Shown: positions 45,492-54,568, numbered from the stretch's first letter. The stretch is DNA of 64,000 bases from Spirosoma oryzae (GCF_003002825.1 NZ_PVTE01000006.1:248001-312000), one strand, 5' to 3'. A program made the numbers and translations. Notes: a model not told the origin generated them from the letters alone.

Positions 45492-46268
45492 TTGAAAGAA
45501 TACGGCAGCAGTATACAAAAGCTGGTTGATAACATGGTCAACATCGAAGATCGGGAGAAGCGTACCCGTTACGCCCACATCCTGATCGAGCTGATGCGCC
45601 AGATTCACCCCGGCATGAAGGAAGGTCAGGACTACTACAATAAACTGTGGGACGATCTTTACATTATCTCCAACTTCACGCTGGACGTCGACAGCCCGTA
45701 TCCACCTCCGTCGGAAGAAGCCCTGGGCCGGCACCCGCAGCCGGTACCTTACAATACGCACCACCTGAAGTTCAAACACTTTGGGCGTAATGTCGATTTA
45801 CTGGTAGCGAAAGCCGTCGCACTGGACGATGCCGATGAACGGCGGGCCTTTGTGTCGTATCTGGTACGGCTGATGCGCACGTTCTACCAGGCCTGGAACA
45901 AAGAAGCGGTTGAAGACGAGACGATCTACGAGGGCCTGATCGAGATATCGAAAGGTAAACTGTACGACGACGTCAAGCTGATTCGTGAGCAGGGGCTGGT
46001 TGAGTCGACGCCACGGGAACGGGCCGGCGAAGCGTCGCAACCGCAGCGCATTGGTGGTGGCAACAACCGCAACAACCAAGGTGGTAACCAGAATCGGAAC
46101 AACAATAACGACCGACGTAACTTCAACAACCGCAACCAGGGGGGCAATCAGAACCGGAATAATAACAACAACGACCGGCGCAACCTGGGTAATAACAACA
46201 ACCGCAATAATCAGGGCGGGGGCGGGCAGAACCGGAACAACAACAACAATGACCGGCGTCGCCGGTAA
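45492..46268 (+). CDS. DUF4290 protein with Asn/Arg-rich tail
   Basis: 258 residues if started at TTG 45492, where the family's conserved opening KEYGSSIQKLVDN begins; the frame is open upstream to 45414, but that part overlaps the divergent promoter region. The DUF4290 domain fills about residues 1-185, with LWDDLYIISNFTLDVDSPYPPP and FKHFGRNVDLLVAKA. From about 190 the chain turns into low-complexity Asn, Arg, Gly and Gln with several NRNNNNNDRR-like units, which looks like a disordered basic RNA-binding tail. The gene sits upstream of murA, an arrangement I recall in other Bacteroidota. The function is unknown. Confidence 0.88.
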   Translation: MKEYGSSIQKLVDNMVNIEDREKRTRYAHILIELMRQIHPGMKEGQDYYNKLWDDLYIISNFTLDVDSPYPPPSEEALGRHPQPVPYNTHHLKFKHFGRNVDLLVAKAVALDDADERRAFVSYLVRLMRTFYQAWNKEAVEDETIYEGLIEISKGKLYDDVKLIREQGLVESTPRERAGEASQPQRIGGGNNRNNQGGNQNRNNNNDRRNFNNRNQGGNQNRNNNNNDRRNLGNNNNRNNQGGGGQNRNNNNNDRRRR

Positions 46269-46396
46269 GTTGTCGGTCGGGTGATTACAGGGCGGGCTTG
46301 CTGCTTTATTTACGCTAACTCAATAAACAACCAGATAGCGTCGTCGGGTGGTGGGTAAACCGTCTCCGGCTGACGTAGCTTTCAACCATTCCAGGC

Positions 46397-47704
46397 ATGG
46401 CATCTTTCCAAATTACGGGTGGCCGTAAACTCAAGGGTGAACTGATTCCGCAGGGTGCAAAAAACGAAGCACTCCAGATTCTCTGCGCTGTTCTGCTAAC
46501 CAAAGAACCCGTCACGATTCACAACATCCCCAATATCCGCGACGTCAATCAGCTGATCGACCTGCTGGGCGACATGGGCGTGTGGGTGACGCGTATTGGC
46601 GAAGGATCGTACCGGTTTCAGGCGTCGGACGTGAATCTCGACTACCTCGAAAGCGACACCTATAAGCGGAAGGCTGCGGCCCTGCGCGGTTCGGTCATGC
46701 TGCTTGGCCCGATGCTGGCCCGGTTCAAGAAGGGACGTATTCCCCGGCCGGGTGGCGACAAAATCGGCCGTCGCCGGCTGGATACGCACTTCCTGGGTTT
46801 TGAAAAGCTGGGTGCTCAGTTCAACTACGACGCCAACGACGGTGGCTATTATCAGGTTGATGCCAGCAATCTGCGCGGTACGTACATGCTGCTCGACGAA
46901 GCTTCGGTAACCGGTACGGCCAACGTACTGATGGCCGCCGTGATGGCTGAAGGCACGACCACGATCTACAATGCGGCCTGTGAGCCTTACCTGCAACAGC
47001 TGAGCAAGATGCTCAACAGCATGGGTGCCAAAATCACGGGTGTTGGGTCGAACCTGCTGACCGTCGAAGGCGTCTCGGAACTGACCGGTACCGAGCACAC
47101 CATGCTGCCCGACATGATCGAGATTGGCTCGTTTATCGGGATGGCCGCCATGACACAGTCGGAAATTACAATCAAAAACTGTCAGATTCCGCAACTGGGC
47201 ATCATTCCTGAGCAATTCCGGCGACTGGGTATTCAGATGGAATTCCGGGGCGACGATATTTTCATTCCGGCGCAGGAGCGGTATCAGATCGACACCTTCC
47301 TTGATGGTGGTATGATGACCGTTGCCGATGCGCCGTGGCCCGGCTTCACGCCCGACCTGCTAAGTATCGTGCTGGTAACGGCTGTACAGGCGCAGGGCAC
47401 GCTGCTCATTCACCAGAAGATGTTCGAAAGCCGCCTGTTCTTCGTCGATAAACTCATCGACATGGGCGCGCAGATCATTCTCTGCGATCCGCACCGCGCG
47501 ACGGTAGTAGGCCTGAACCGGCAGATGCCGCTGAAAGGCATCCGCATGTCGTCGCCTGACATTCGGGCGGGCGTTGCCTTACTGATCGCGGCTATGTCGG
47601 CGACCGGCACCAGCATCATCGACAACATCGAACAGATCGACCGGGGCTATCAGCACATCGATACCCGACTCAACGCCATCGGCGCGGAAATTATCCGGTT
47701 GTAA
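46397..47704 (+). CDS. murA: UDP-N-acetylglucosamine 1-carboxyvinyltransferase MurA (Asp variant)
   Basis: 435 residues. First committed step of peptidoglycan synthesis: transfer of enolpyruvyl from PEP to UDP-GlcNAc in the cytoplasm. Lys22 and Asn23 (GAKNEAL) of the substrate site are present. In the active-site loop the usual Cys115 (E. coli numbering, PGGCAIG) is Asp121 here (RPGGDKIGRR). A Cys-to-Asp change at this site is known to keep activity and block fosfomycin, as in mycobacteria and Chlamydia. The catalytic Asp and the conserved C-terminal strings (GIRMSSPDIRAGVALLIAA) are intact. It follows the DUF4290 gene by 128 bases. Confidence 0.97.
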   Translation: MASFQITGGRKLKGELIPQGAKNEALQILCAVLLTKEPVTIHNIPNIRDVNQLIDLLGDMGVWVTRIGEGSYRFQASDVNLDYLESDTYKRKAAALRGSVMLLGPMLARFKKGRIPRPGGDKIGRRRLDTHFLGFEKLGAQFNYDANDGGYYQVDASNLRGTYMLLDEASVTGTANVLMAAVMAEGTTTIYNAACEPYLQQLSKMLNSMGAKITGVGSNLLTVEGVSELTGTEHTMLPDMIEIGSFIGMAAMTQSEITIKNCQIPQLGIIPEQFRRLGIQMEFRGDDIFIPAQERYQIDTFLDGGMMTVADAPWPGFTPDLLSIVLVTAVQAQGTLLIHQKMFESRLFFVDKLIDMGAQIILCDPHRATVVGLNRQMPLKGIRMSSPDIRAGVALLIAAMSATGTSIIDNIEQIDRGYQHIDTRLNAIGAEIIRL

Positions 47705-47709
47705 AATCG

Positions 47710-48573
47710 ATGTCTGATTTTTGGAGTGCGGTTGATAGCGCAACGTACCCGAAAATGGAATTAAACGTATTATTCTGGAACGTCCAGAAAAAAGACCTCA
47801 CAACACAGATCGTCAACATTGCGCACAGTCGTTCTGTCGATATTCTGATATTGGCTGAAAACCCAGTTAGTACGGTCCGGTTGGTTCAGGCATTGAACAC
47901 AACCGGACCGTATTATTTTTCAAATCATCCACTATCCCAATGTTTCAAGCTGACAATTATCACGCGCTTTGATCACCACTTTATTCCGCCTGTCGATGAA
48001 AGTGATCGAGTGACGATTCGTCATGTTCGGCTCTCAACAAGTGTCGACTTCTTGCTAACAGGTGTCCATCTGGTAGACAAACGTAGCCATTCGGCAGATA
48101 GTCAGAATGAAGCGGCTACACTTGTTGCCGATCAACTACGTAAAGCTGAGGAACGATTGGGCGTGAATAGACACGTAGTCATTGGTGACTTTAACATGAA
48201 CCCGTTTGAGACGGGTATGATCAAGGCGAATGGTTTTCACGCAACGATGTCGAGCGAGGTGGCCCGGAAAGGGGCACGGACAGTGCAAAAACAGAATTTT
48301 CCGTATTTTTATAATCCAACGTGGACCCTATTCGGTGACCTGAACAAACTTGCTGCCGGGACGTATTACTATGCACATGCTGAGCATGTCTGTTACGAGT
48401 GGAATGTCTTTGATCAAGTGTTGATTCGTCCGGCTTTGCTTGATAATTTCGTCAAGGATAGCTTACAAATACTCGAAACGGATGGTAGCGTATCGTTATT
48501 GACAAGAAGGAACATGCCTGATAAGGCGAAATATTCGGATCATTTGCCTCTATTCTTTACATTAAGTTTTTGA
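47710..48573 (+). CDS. Endonuclease/exonuclease/phosphatase-fold protein
   Basis: 287 residues (an internal ATG at 47755, MELNVLFWN, is a possible start). The order of motifs fits the EEP superfamily: FWNVQ with the metal-binding Asn, LILAENP with the Glu, HLV in the middle, GDFNMNP near residue 165 with the catalytic Asp/Asn pair, and a final SDHLPLFF with the His. It could cleave nucleic acid or a phosphodiester; no specificity is visible. It starts 5 bases after murA, yet its base composition is clearly more AT-rich than murA and the genes around it. It is followed after 5 bases by a small gene, then a strong terminator. It looks like an acquired two-gene cassette. Confidence 0.85.
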   Translation: MSDFWSAVDSATYPKMELNVLFWNVQKKDLTTQIVNIAHSRSVDILILAENPVSTVRLVQALNTTGPYYFSNHPLSQCFKLTIITRFDHHFIPPVDESDRVTIRHVRLSTSVDFLLTGVHLVDKRSHSADSQNEAATLVADQLRKAEERLGVNRHVVIGDFNMNPFETGMIKANGFHATMSSEVARKGARTVQKQNFPYFYNPTWTLFGDLNKLAAGTYYYAHAEHVCYEWNVFDQVLIRPALLDNFVKDSLQILETDGSVSLLTRRNMPDKAKYSDHLPLFFTLSF

Positions 48574-48578
48574 TCACG

Positions 48579-48956
48579 ATGGAAACGCAGAATCTTTGGC
48601 CTGATTTCGCTGTCGAACCAGTAAAAAGCCCTAAAGACATCTTGAAAGAACAGGCGAACCACCTGATTCATAAAACTAATAACGTTCTTTCTGCCGAAGT
48701 GGAAACAGTCGATTTTCCCACCAGGGAAATTGTACATACGTTCTCTATAATAGCGCCTGCTCTAAGCAATTACAGATACAAGTTACTAGCTATCGAGCAT
48801 GGCGCTTTTGTCTATCCTGTGAATATCAGTTGGGCTAATGGAAATGTAGAAGCCAAAAATCAGCAACAGTTCATAGACATATTAAGTAACATATTCAGTG
48901 AGCCAGAAACCGTACGTGTTATTTCGTCGCTACTGGCTCAGAGTTTGACAGAGTAA
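48579..48956 (+). CDS. Unrecognised 125-aa partner of the EEP-fold protein
   Basis: 125 residues from ATG 48579, 5 bases after the nuclease stop codon. Predicted all-cytoplasmic, with a helical N part (SPKDILKEQANHLIHKTNN) and a middle beta section (THxFSIIAPALSNYRYKLLAIEHG). The strand VYPVNISWANG follows, then a C-terminal helix bundle (QQFIDILSNIFSEPETVRVISSLLAQS). It shares the low GC of its partner. I do not know the family. Size, tight coupling and base composition would suit an inhibitor or specificity subunit of the nuclease, but that is inference. Confidence 0.75.
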   Translation: METQNLWPDFAVEPVKSPKDILKEQANHLIHKTNNVLSAEVETVDFPTREIVHTFSIIAPALSNYRYKLLAIEHGAFVYPVNISWANGNVEAKNQQQFIDILSNIFSEPETVRVISSLLAQSLTE

Positions 48957-48974
48957 CGAGAATTTACGTAAACC

Positions 48975-49021
48975 AAAATGCAAACGAGTCCTATTGAAAC
49001 AGTAGGACTCGTTTGCATTTT
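48975..49021 (+). terminator. Strong hairpin terminator of the EEP cassette
   Basis: Perfect 19-bp arms AAAATGCAAACGAGTCCTA (48975-48993) and complement (49003-49021) with a 9-base loop, ending in TTTT. It starts 19 bases after the small gene. Confidence 0.9.
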
Positions 49022-49212
49022 AAACCGTTACCAGTCGTAATAATTTCAGCCAAATCTTACTTCCTTGTCCGACTCAATAGTCTGATGGATACCAACTGAT
49101 TTGGTGGCTAATTCGGCCGCTACCGCTGTGGCTGTTGCTGCGAAAGCGCAATAAAGACAATCCACGATCGGGGGCAAATCGGAAAAGGAAAGCTGTTTGA
49201 TACCAATGATTA

Positions 49213-49818
49213 TCAGTGCGATGCACTCGGCAACTGGGGCGGATTGATCATGATGTGCGCCCGGTGGGTGCCGGGGTCCATAATCCAGGGCATGCCGGGA
49301 GCCGCCGGTTTAAGGGGCAGGCCCGTACTCTCGACAGTAGCATAGGGAATGTAAATGACGTAACGCAGGTAGCCGCTGGCAACGTCGCCCGTTTCGGGAG
49401 TAAAGTCGTCGGCTTTAGCGGTGTACGAATACAGCGTCGACGGATGCGACGGCATCGTCAGTTTTTTGGCTTTCACCTCCTGCTCCCGGATCGTCAGAAT
49501 CTCGTCGGGCTTTTTTCCTTCTTTCTTCAGCACACGGCCCCGCTCCATAAACGGCTCAAGGTCTTTGTGATAGCACGATACGTTCAATCCTTTCTGCGCG
49601 GGATCGTCGGCCAGACAAACCAGTTCGTTTGTCCCTTTTCGTAACAGCACAAACTCATTCTTTGGGGAGTATCCATACACCGTCGCACCGGCCCGCTTGT
49701 CTTCGGGGGCGGCCAACACGGCGGTCTTGATTTGAACGTCGGGGGCGGGGACAACGGGCGACTGGGCGAGTACCTTCGTCAGCAGGCCACTAGCCATAAA
49801 CAGCAGCACGGATTTCAT
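49213..49818 (-). CDS. Secreted protein of unknown function
   Basis: 201 residues from ATG 49818, with a signal peptide MKSVLLFMASGLLTKVLAQ. The mature part has a VYGYSPKNEFVLLRKGTNELVCLADDP strand region, a GLNVSCYHKDLEPFM segment with two Cys overall, a basic helix (RGRVLKKEGKKPDEILTIREQEVKAKK), and a C-terminal PGTHRAHIMINPP. I do not recognise the family. It stands alone between the EEP cassette and the flippase-like gene; 265 empty bases separate it from the latter. Confidence 0.75.
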   Translation of the reverse strand: MKSVLLFMASGLLTKVLAQSPVVPAPDVQIKTAVLAAPEDKRAGATVYGYSPKNEFVLLRKGTNELVCLADDPAQKGLNVSCYHKDLEPFMERGRVLKKEGKKPDEILTIREQEVKAKKLTMPSHPSTLYSYTAKADDFTPETGDVASGYLRYVIYIPYATVESTGLPLKPAAPGMPWIMDPGTHRAHIMINPPQLPSASH

Positions 49819-50089
49819 AGGCAAGACAGTTTATGTCTAAAAGAACGGCCTTGTCGGCACTTACTTGTCGCTGCGCTCAGGTCGCCTGAACAAACCCTCA
49901 CGACGGGCCTGTTCTCGGCCTGAACGGTTTCTGCCTCGTCGCCCACCTGCGCACGAATGGCAGCCGGAGACCCGGTAGAAGAGTGACACGGCCATATCCT
50001 GCGTAACCAGCTTTTGACTGTTCGACCAGGTTTCGGTCTGCGGACGAGATATAAAAGGGTTTGAAAATATTATAGGTCTGGAGATAGGG

Positions 50090-51085
50090 TTACATCGGTG
50101 CTGTACGACGACCATTCCCAAAGAAGAACGAGGCAATCAGAAAACCGATGCTACTGACGAAAAGCGTCATGGCAAAATTGACGGCGTGCAGAAACGTGGC
50201 CAGTGCGGTTGCTTGTGCAAGGGGCAATCCATACAGCATCAGCACACGTCCGATCAGCAGGTGATAGGTGCCGATACCGCCCTGCGTCGGGACAAGTATC
50301 GCGCCCAGGAAAGCGACAGTTTCGGTGGTCAGTATCGACAGCAGGGGTAATGCCCGGGTGGTGGGTAGCGACATCATCAGGCAATAAGTCATCAGCCAGG
50401 CCATCACCTGATTTAGTATGGTAAGCGTGATGAACAGGACCGGCTGGGGTAGCTTACGTAGCGAAAGTAAGCCTTCCCACAAGCCTTGTCCAAAGCCGAT
50501 AATACGTTTTGCCAGAGGGCGTTGCCAGCGAGGATGGGTAAAGTCGATTAGCCGGACTTGCCAGAGTAGCAGGCCCGCCAGCACCAGTCCGGCCAGCAGC
50601 AGCCACCAGGCGGTAGTGGAGGGCAAACGGAGCGCATACCCACCAAAATAGTGGCGCAGCCGGTCGAACTCCAGCACAATAGTCAGCATAACGACGGCCA
50701 GTAGCGCCAACAGATCGAGTACCCGTTCGGCAACTACCGCACCAACAGCCTGAGAGAAGGCAACACCGTCGGTGCGTTGCAGGGTAGCGCAGCGTGTCAG
50801 CTCACCGGAGCCGGGGATAATCATGCTCGCCGTGGTGCCGGCCAGCAACGCGACCGTTACCCGAAACGTAGTGGGTGTATAGCCGAGAGCCAGTAAAGGT
50901 TGTCGGCCGCGCATTCCCCGTAAAAAGAGAGTAACGATCAGCAGAACACCCATCAGCAGAATCCAGCGGTAATCGGCTAGGCGAAACTGTTGCGCAATGG
51001 TGGCAAATGAGACGTCTTTCAACGCGACGTATAGCAGTACCAACCCGATAATGAGCGGTAAAAGACGTTTTAGAAACGGCACCAT
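50090..51085 (-). CDS. Flippase-like membrane protein (LPG synthase TM family)
   Basis: 331 residues from ATG 51085 (the frame stays open upstream, but with a non-hydrophobic extension). About eight hydrophobic helices cover the whole chain. The pattern matches the UPF0104 / lysylphosphatidylglycerol-synthase transmembrane family: GSGELTRCATL near residue 90, AVVAERVLDLLALLAVV near 115, and PTQGGIGTYHLLIGRVL near 270. No catalytic aminoacyl-transferase domain is attached. Such stand-alone members often lie in lipid or glycan clusters. It is divergent from the glycosyltransferase operon that begins at 51335 and may flip one of its lipid-linked products. Confidence 0.88.
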   Translation of the reverse strand: MVPFLKRLLPLIIGLVLLYVALKDVSFATIAQQFRLADYRWILLMGVLLIVTLFLRGMRGRQPLLALGYTPTTFRVTVALLAGTTASMIIPGSGELTRCATLQRTDGVAFSQAVGAVVAERVLDLLALLAVVMLTIVLEFDRLRHYFGGYALRLPSTTAWWLLLAGLVLAGLLLWQVRLIDFTHPRWQRPLAKRIIGFGQGLWEGLLSLRKLPQPVLFITLTILNQVMAWLMTYCLMMSLPTTRALPLLSILTTETVAFLGAILVPTQGGIGTYHLLIGRVLMLYGLPLAQATALATFLHAVNFAMTLFVSSIGFLIASFFFGNGRRTAPM

Positions 51086-51241
51086 AATGACTATATGAAC
51101 GGACAAAGTACGAACAAAAGGCCGGTATAACCGGCTGGATTCGGCAAATAGCCGCGTCAGCAGTGGCAAAAACCGGCCCGGTTTTTGTCAAAAAACTGGT
51201 CGCCGGGTCAATCGTCATTTTGGGCATCCACCTCGCTGAGG

Positions 51242-51272
51242 TTGCAGAAGAAAGGTGAGCTGGCTATTTTTG
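51242..51272 (+). promoter_or_regulatory. Bacteroidota promoter of the glycan operon
   Basis: TATTTTTG at 51265-51272 (exact TAnnTTTG) with TTG at 51242-51244, 20 bases upstream. This is the best -33/-7 pair found in the window. It lies 62 bases before the proposed start 51335 and argues against the longer frame from 51185. Confidence 0.6.
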
Positions 51273-51334
51273 ATAAGACATCCTCCATACCGCATCCTGA
51301 TTGCCCTGAAGGGTTTTTTGTTTCTCTCTCCTCT

Positions 51335-53416
51335 ATGTCAAAATTCAACAAAAAGCGCACTACCCCCCCGGTAACGCGCCCAAAACCGGCTGTCACGACC
51401 GTGGATCAGTCCGTTTCTGAAATCCAGGCCGTCGAACGGAGTGAGCCGCTGACGGATTCTGCCGAGCCGGGGTTTACGCTGATTCGGTTCGATCGCCGGA
51501 CGAAGTGGTACATGGGCATCGTGACGGGGTTGTTTCTGTTACTGTCGTTGCTGAAAATTCATACGCTGTCGGTGGCGATGTGGAATCAACTGATTCCGGA
51601 TGGATCGGATGCCCGACGGGGGCTGTTGCGGGGCCAACCGCAAGCCATCCGCATGGACGATTACGCCGTCTGGGTGCCGAACACGCTTTCCAACAGCAAC
51701 AAAGGGTTTCCGGTAGTGAATGAAGCACTCGGTGGCGAGAAGATTGCGCTGCTTAATTCACCCGCCTACCATCCGCTCATGCTTTTCAAGCCACTGATGT
51801 GGGGGCATTTCTTTCTGGGCCAGGAACAGGCCGTTGCCTGGCAGGTCAACTTCAATTATTTTACCGTATTGCTACTGCCTTTTCTGCTGTTCATGCTACT
51901 GACCGGTAACAACTTTGTGCTGTCGGTATTCGGGAGCCTGTGGTTATGGATGTCGTCGGCGTCGCAGATGTGGAACGGTGGCTGTGACATGGCGGTCGGC
52001 TTGTTTTCATTGCTGTTTGTCAGCGGGGTGTACATTCTGTTTGGCAAACAGGGGCTGGTCGGTAAAATCGGCTGGGGACTCCTGTTTGGCTGGTCGCTGC
52101 TCTGTTCGCTGATGCTGGTGTACCCGCCGTTTCAGGTGCCGCTGGGCTACACGTTTCTGATTCTGTTTGTGGCGTACTGCCTGCAACATCGGGATCAGTT
52201 TCGCTTCGATGCTGACCAGTGGACGGCTATTGGCGTGGGGGCCGGAACGCTGGCACTACTGGGCGCTCTATTCGTGCTCTGGTACGGCGATCTGAAGCCA
52301 ACTGTCGACGCGATGGTCAACACGGTGTATCCGGGACGCCGGTCGGAGTCGGGCGGAACCGGCTTTATCGCGAACTGGTATTCGGAATACTATTCGTGGC
52401 TGATTAGCCCGCAACGGTACCCCAAAAGCTGGCTCAACATTTGCGAACTATCGCACTACCTCACGTTCACCCCGGTCATTGCGGCCAGCCTGCTGGTGTA
52501 TTTCGTCGTGAAGCGCAAGGTCGACTGGATGCTGGCGCTGCTGGCAATCTGGATTCTGGCGCAGGTTGTATGGATTGAATACGGCTGGCCGAAATGGCTG
52601 GCGGAATCGACGCTGATGAGTATGAGCCCAACCCGCCGGACGCAGGTGCCGTTGGGGGTATCGGGCGTAATACTGACGATCATATATCTCGCGTACATCA
52701 ATCGACATCAGCTCGTGACAAGTCTGGGTGCAAAGGTGCTGGCCATCGCGGGCGCGTTTGGCTTTGTACTGTACACGGCCTATGTCAATCTGAACGATAC
52801 CGAAGGACTTTTCCGCTCCTACCAGCTGTTTCTGCCCGTGCTCTTCTTCACGTTCCTGAACGTGCTGCTGCTGATCAACATACAGGTGAAATACCGCACG
52901 GTGCTGTTTGCCGGAGCGGTGGTGCTGTATCTGCTGCCTAACCTGGGATTTAACCCGGTCGCCGTCGGACTGGCCCCGATCACACAGCACACTATTTATA
53001 AAACCGTGCAGGAGATCGACAGGAAAGATCCCGGTAAGCGCTGGGCCGTGTTCGGTAGTCAGTATATCTCGTATCTGGTGACGGCCACGGGAGTCGACCT
53101 GCTGTCGGGCGTGAAAACGTTACCCGTTCGGCCCATTATGCGCGTACTTGACCCCACTGCCAAACGGGATTCTGCCTATAACCGATATGCCCATACCGTG
53201 TATCAGACGTACATCGACGGGCGCGACAGCGTGATTATTCAGCAGAGTTTCGAAGATGCGTATACGGTTGCGATGGACCCCTGTTCCCCTCGCTTTAAGC
53301 AGCTGAAAGTTAAATACCTCATTTTCGATCGGGAGCCGCAGCCGGTAGAGGTGCGCTGCGCCAAACTCGTCAGTAACATGGGGTCGATCAAAATTTACGA
53401 ACGTACCGACGAATGA
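51335..53416 (+). CDS. Large polytopic membrane protein, GT-C-like
   Basis: 693 residues from ATG 51335. A basic, Thr/Pro-rich cytosolic N part (about 1-50) is followed by some twelve hydrophobic helices up to about residue 555 and a soluble C-terminal domain of about 130 residues. An acidic first outer loop (IPDGSDARRGLLRG, RMDDYAVW) lies after helix 1, as in lipid-linked-sugar GT-C enzymes; the pattern GFPVVNEALG and YHPLMLFKPLMWG follows. I do not recognise an exact family. The next gene overlaps by four bases (ATGA), so it is the first gene of the glycan operon. It may use the polyprenyl-sugar made by the GT2 enzyme that follows. Confidence 0.8.
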   Translation: MSKFNKKRTTPPVTRPKPAVTTVDQSVSEIQAVERSEPLTDSAEPGFTLIRFDRRTKWYMGIVTGLFLLLSLLKIHTLSVAMWNQLIPDGSDARRGLLRGQPQAIRMDDYAVWVPNTLSNSNKGFPVVNEALGGEKIALLNSPAYHPLMLFKPLMWGHFFLGQEQAVAWQVNFNYFTVLLLPFLLFMLLTGNNFVLSVFGSLWLWMSSASQMWNGGCDMAVGLFSLLFVSGVYILFGKQGLVGKIGWGLLFGWSLLCSLMLVYPPFQVPLGYTFLILFVAYCLQHRDQFRFDADQWTAIGVGAGTLALLGALFVLWYGDLKPTVDAMVNTVYPGRRSESGGTGFIANWYSEYYSWLISPQRYPKSWLNICELSHYLTFTPVIAASLLVYFVVKRKVDWMLALLAIWILAQVVWIEYGWPKWLAESTLMSMSPTRRTQVPLGVSGVILTIIYLAYINRHQLVTSLGAKVLAIAGAFGFVLYTAYVNLNDTEGLFRSYQLFLPVLFFTFLNVLLLINIQVKYRTVLFAGAVVLYLLPNLGFNPVAVGLAPITQHTIYKTVQEIDRKDPGKRWAVFGSQYISYLVTATGVDLLSGVKTLPVRPIMRVLDPTAKRDSAYNRYAHTVYQTYIDGRDSVIIQQSFEDAYTVAMDPCSPRFKQLKVKYLIFDREPQPVEVRCAKLVSNMGSIKIYERTDE

Positions 53417-54168
53417 GTCCGACGCCAGCACCGCGCATTCTGATCGTCATTCCCTGCTACAACGAGGAAGCGTCCATCGTGTCGGTGGTCAACGACGTAG
53501 CGCAGGCCCGGCACCAATCGGGACTGGTGCTCGACACACTGGTTGTCAACGATTGCTCGACCGACGGGACACTGGTACAACTGCAAACGTTGCCCGGCTG
53601 TAACTACCTCAACCTGCCTGTTAACCTAGGCATCGGCGGGGCAATGCAGGCGGGCTATCGCTACGCGTACCGACACGGCTACGATATGGCTGTGCAGATG
53701 GATGGCGATGGGCAGCATCCGGCAGATGAGCTCCCCAAACTGCTGGCTCCATTGCTGGCTGATAAGGCTGACGTTGTGATTGGGTCCCGCTTTCTGGAAC
53801 GAACGGGTTTTCAGTCGACGGCCGTTCGGCGAATCGGTATCAACTATTTCCGCCGGCTAAACCGCTGGCTTATCGGGCAGACCGTTCACGACAGCACGTC
53901 GGGCTTCCGGGCATTCAACCGCCGGACGCTCGCGATTGTCGACCGATATTATCCCGACGAGTACCCTGAGCCGGAAGCTATCGTTCAGTTTGGCCTGCAC
54001 CAGCTGCGCATTCAGGAAGTACCGGTGCAGATGCGGGAACGGCAGGGGGGCGTGTCGTCGATCAACACGGGCCGTGCGTTCTACTATATGCTCAAAGTGA
54101 CGCTCGGTATCTTATTTGTCTACATTCGGCTTCGTGGTCGCAGGACCCTGACGCCCTTAGCTGGCTGA
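53413..54168 (+). CDS. Family 2 glycosyltransferase, polyprenyl-phosphate-sugar synthase type
   Basis: 251 residues. GT-A fold: VIPCYNEEASI near residue 11, VNDCSTDGT near 43, the metal-binding DxD in QMDGDGQHPADELP near 97, and STSGFRAFNRRTL near 160. The short form with no C-terminal helix pair resembles dolichyl-phosphate mannose synthases, whose membrane partner is often a DUF2304 protein; exactly such a gene follows. The start ATG overlaps the stop of the upstream gene. Confidence 0.93.
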   Translation: MSPTPAPRILIVIPCYNEEASIVSVVNDVAQARHQSGLVLDTLVVNDCSTDGTLVQLQTLPGCNYLNLPVNLGIGGAMQAGYRYAYRHGYDMAVQMDGDGQHPADELPKLLAPLLADKADVVIGSRFLERTGFQSTAVRRIGINYFRRLNRWLIGQTVHDSTSGFRAFNRRTLAIVDRYYPDEYPEPEAIVQFGLHQLRIQEVPVQMRERQGGVSSINTGRAFYYMLKVTLGILFVYIRLRGRRTLTPLAG

Positions 54169-54169
54169 C

Positions 54170-54568
54170 ATGGAAACGATTCCTATAACCATACAGATTG
54201 TCAGCATCACCGGCGCACTGCTGTTCATGCTGACCATCTTCCGGCTGATTGTCCGGGGTAAGTTGCGCGAGGAGTACTCGATTATCTGGATCGTCTGTAC
54301 GGTACTGCTGATCGTATTTTCAATCTGGCGCCGGGGCCTGGAGCAGATCGCTACGCTATTGGGCGTATTCTATCCACCTTCGCTGATCTTTCTGGCGGCC
54401 CTGTCGGCCATGCTGGTCTTTCTCGTTCACCTGTCGGTCGTAATCTCGAAACTACAGAATCAGATCAAGGATATAACGCACGAGATGGCTTATCTGCGGC
54501 AGGATCTGGAACGACTGAAGGCACAGCAGGAGACACGCGCGACTCCGTCTGAACCCGTAGTGCCATGA
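54170..54568 (+). CDS. DUF2304-family membrane protein
   Basis: 132 residues with three hydrophobic helices (about 7-27, 40-57, 70-92) and a C-terminal coiled coil (KLQNQIKDITHEMAYLRQDLERLK). DUF2304 genes typically sit next to polyprenyl-phosphate glycosyltransferases; here the gene starts 1 base after one and overlaps the next gene by four bases. It may anchor the synthase or help flip its product. Confidence 0.88.
   Translation: METIPITIQIVSITGALLFMLTIFRLIVRGKLREEYSIIWIVCTVLLIVFSIWRRGLEQIATLLGVFYPPSLIFLAALSAMLVFLVHLSVVISKLQNQIKDITHEMAYLRQDLERLKAQQETRATPSEPVVP

Noticed and set aside
49861-50136. 91-codon minus-strand frame with Cys and Arg-rich end
   Set aside because: Overlaps the end of the flippase-like gene, has no domain, and its composition looks like chance reading of GC-rich DNA.
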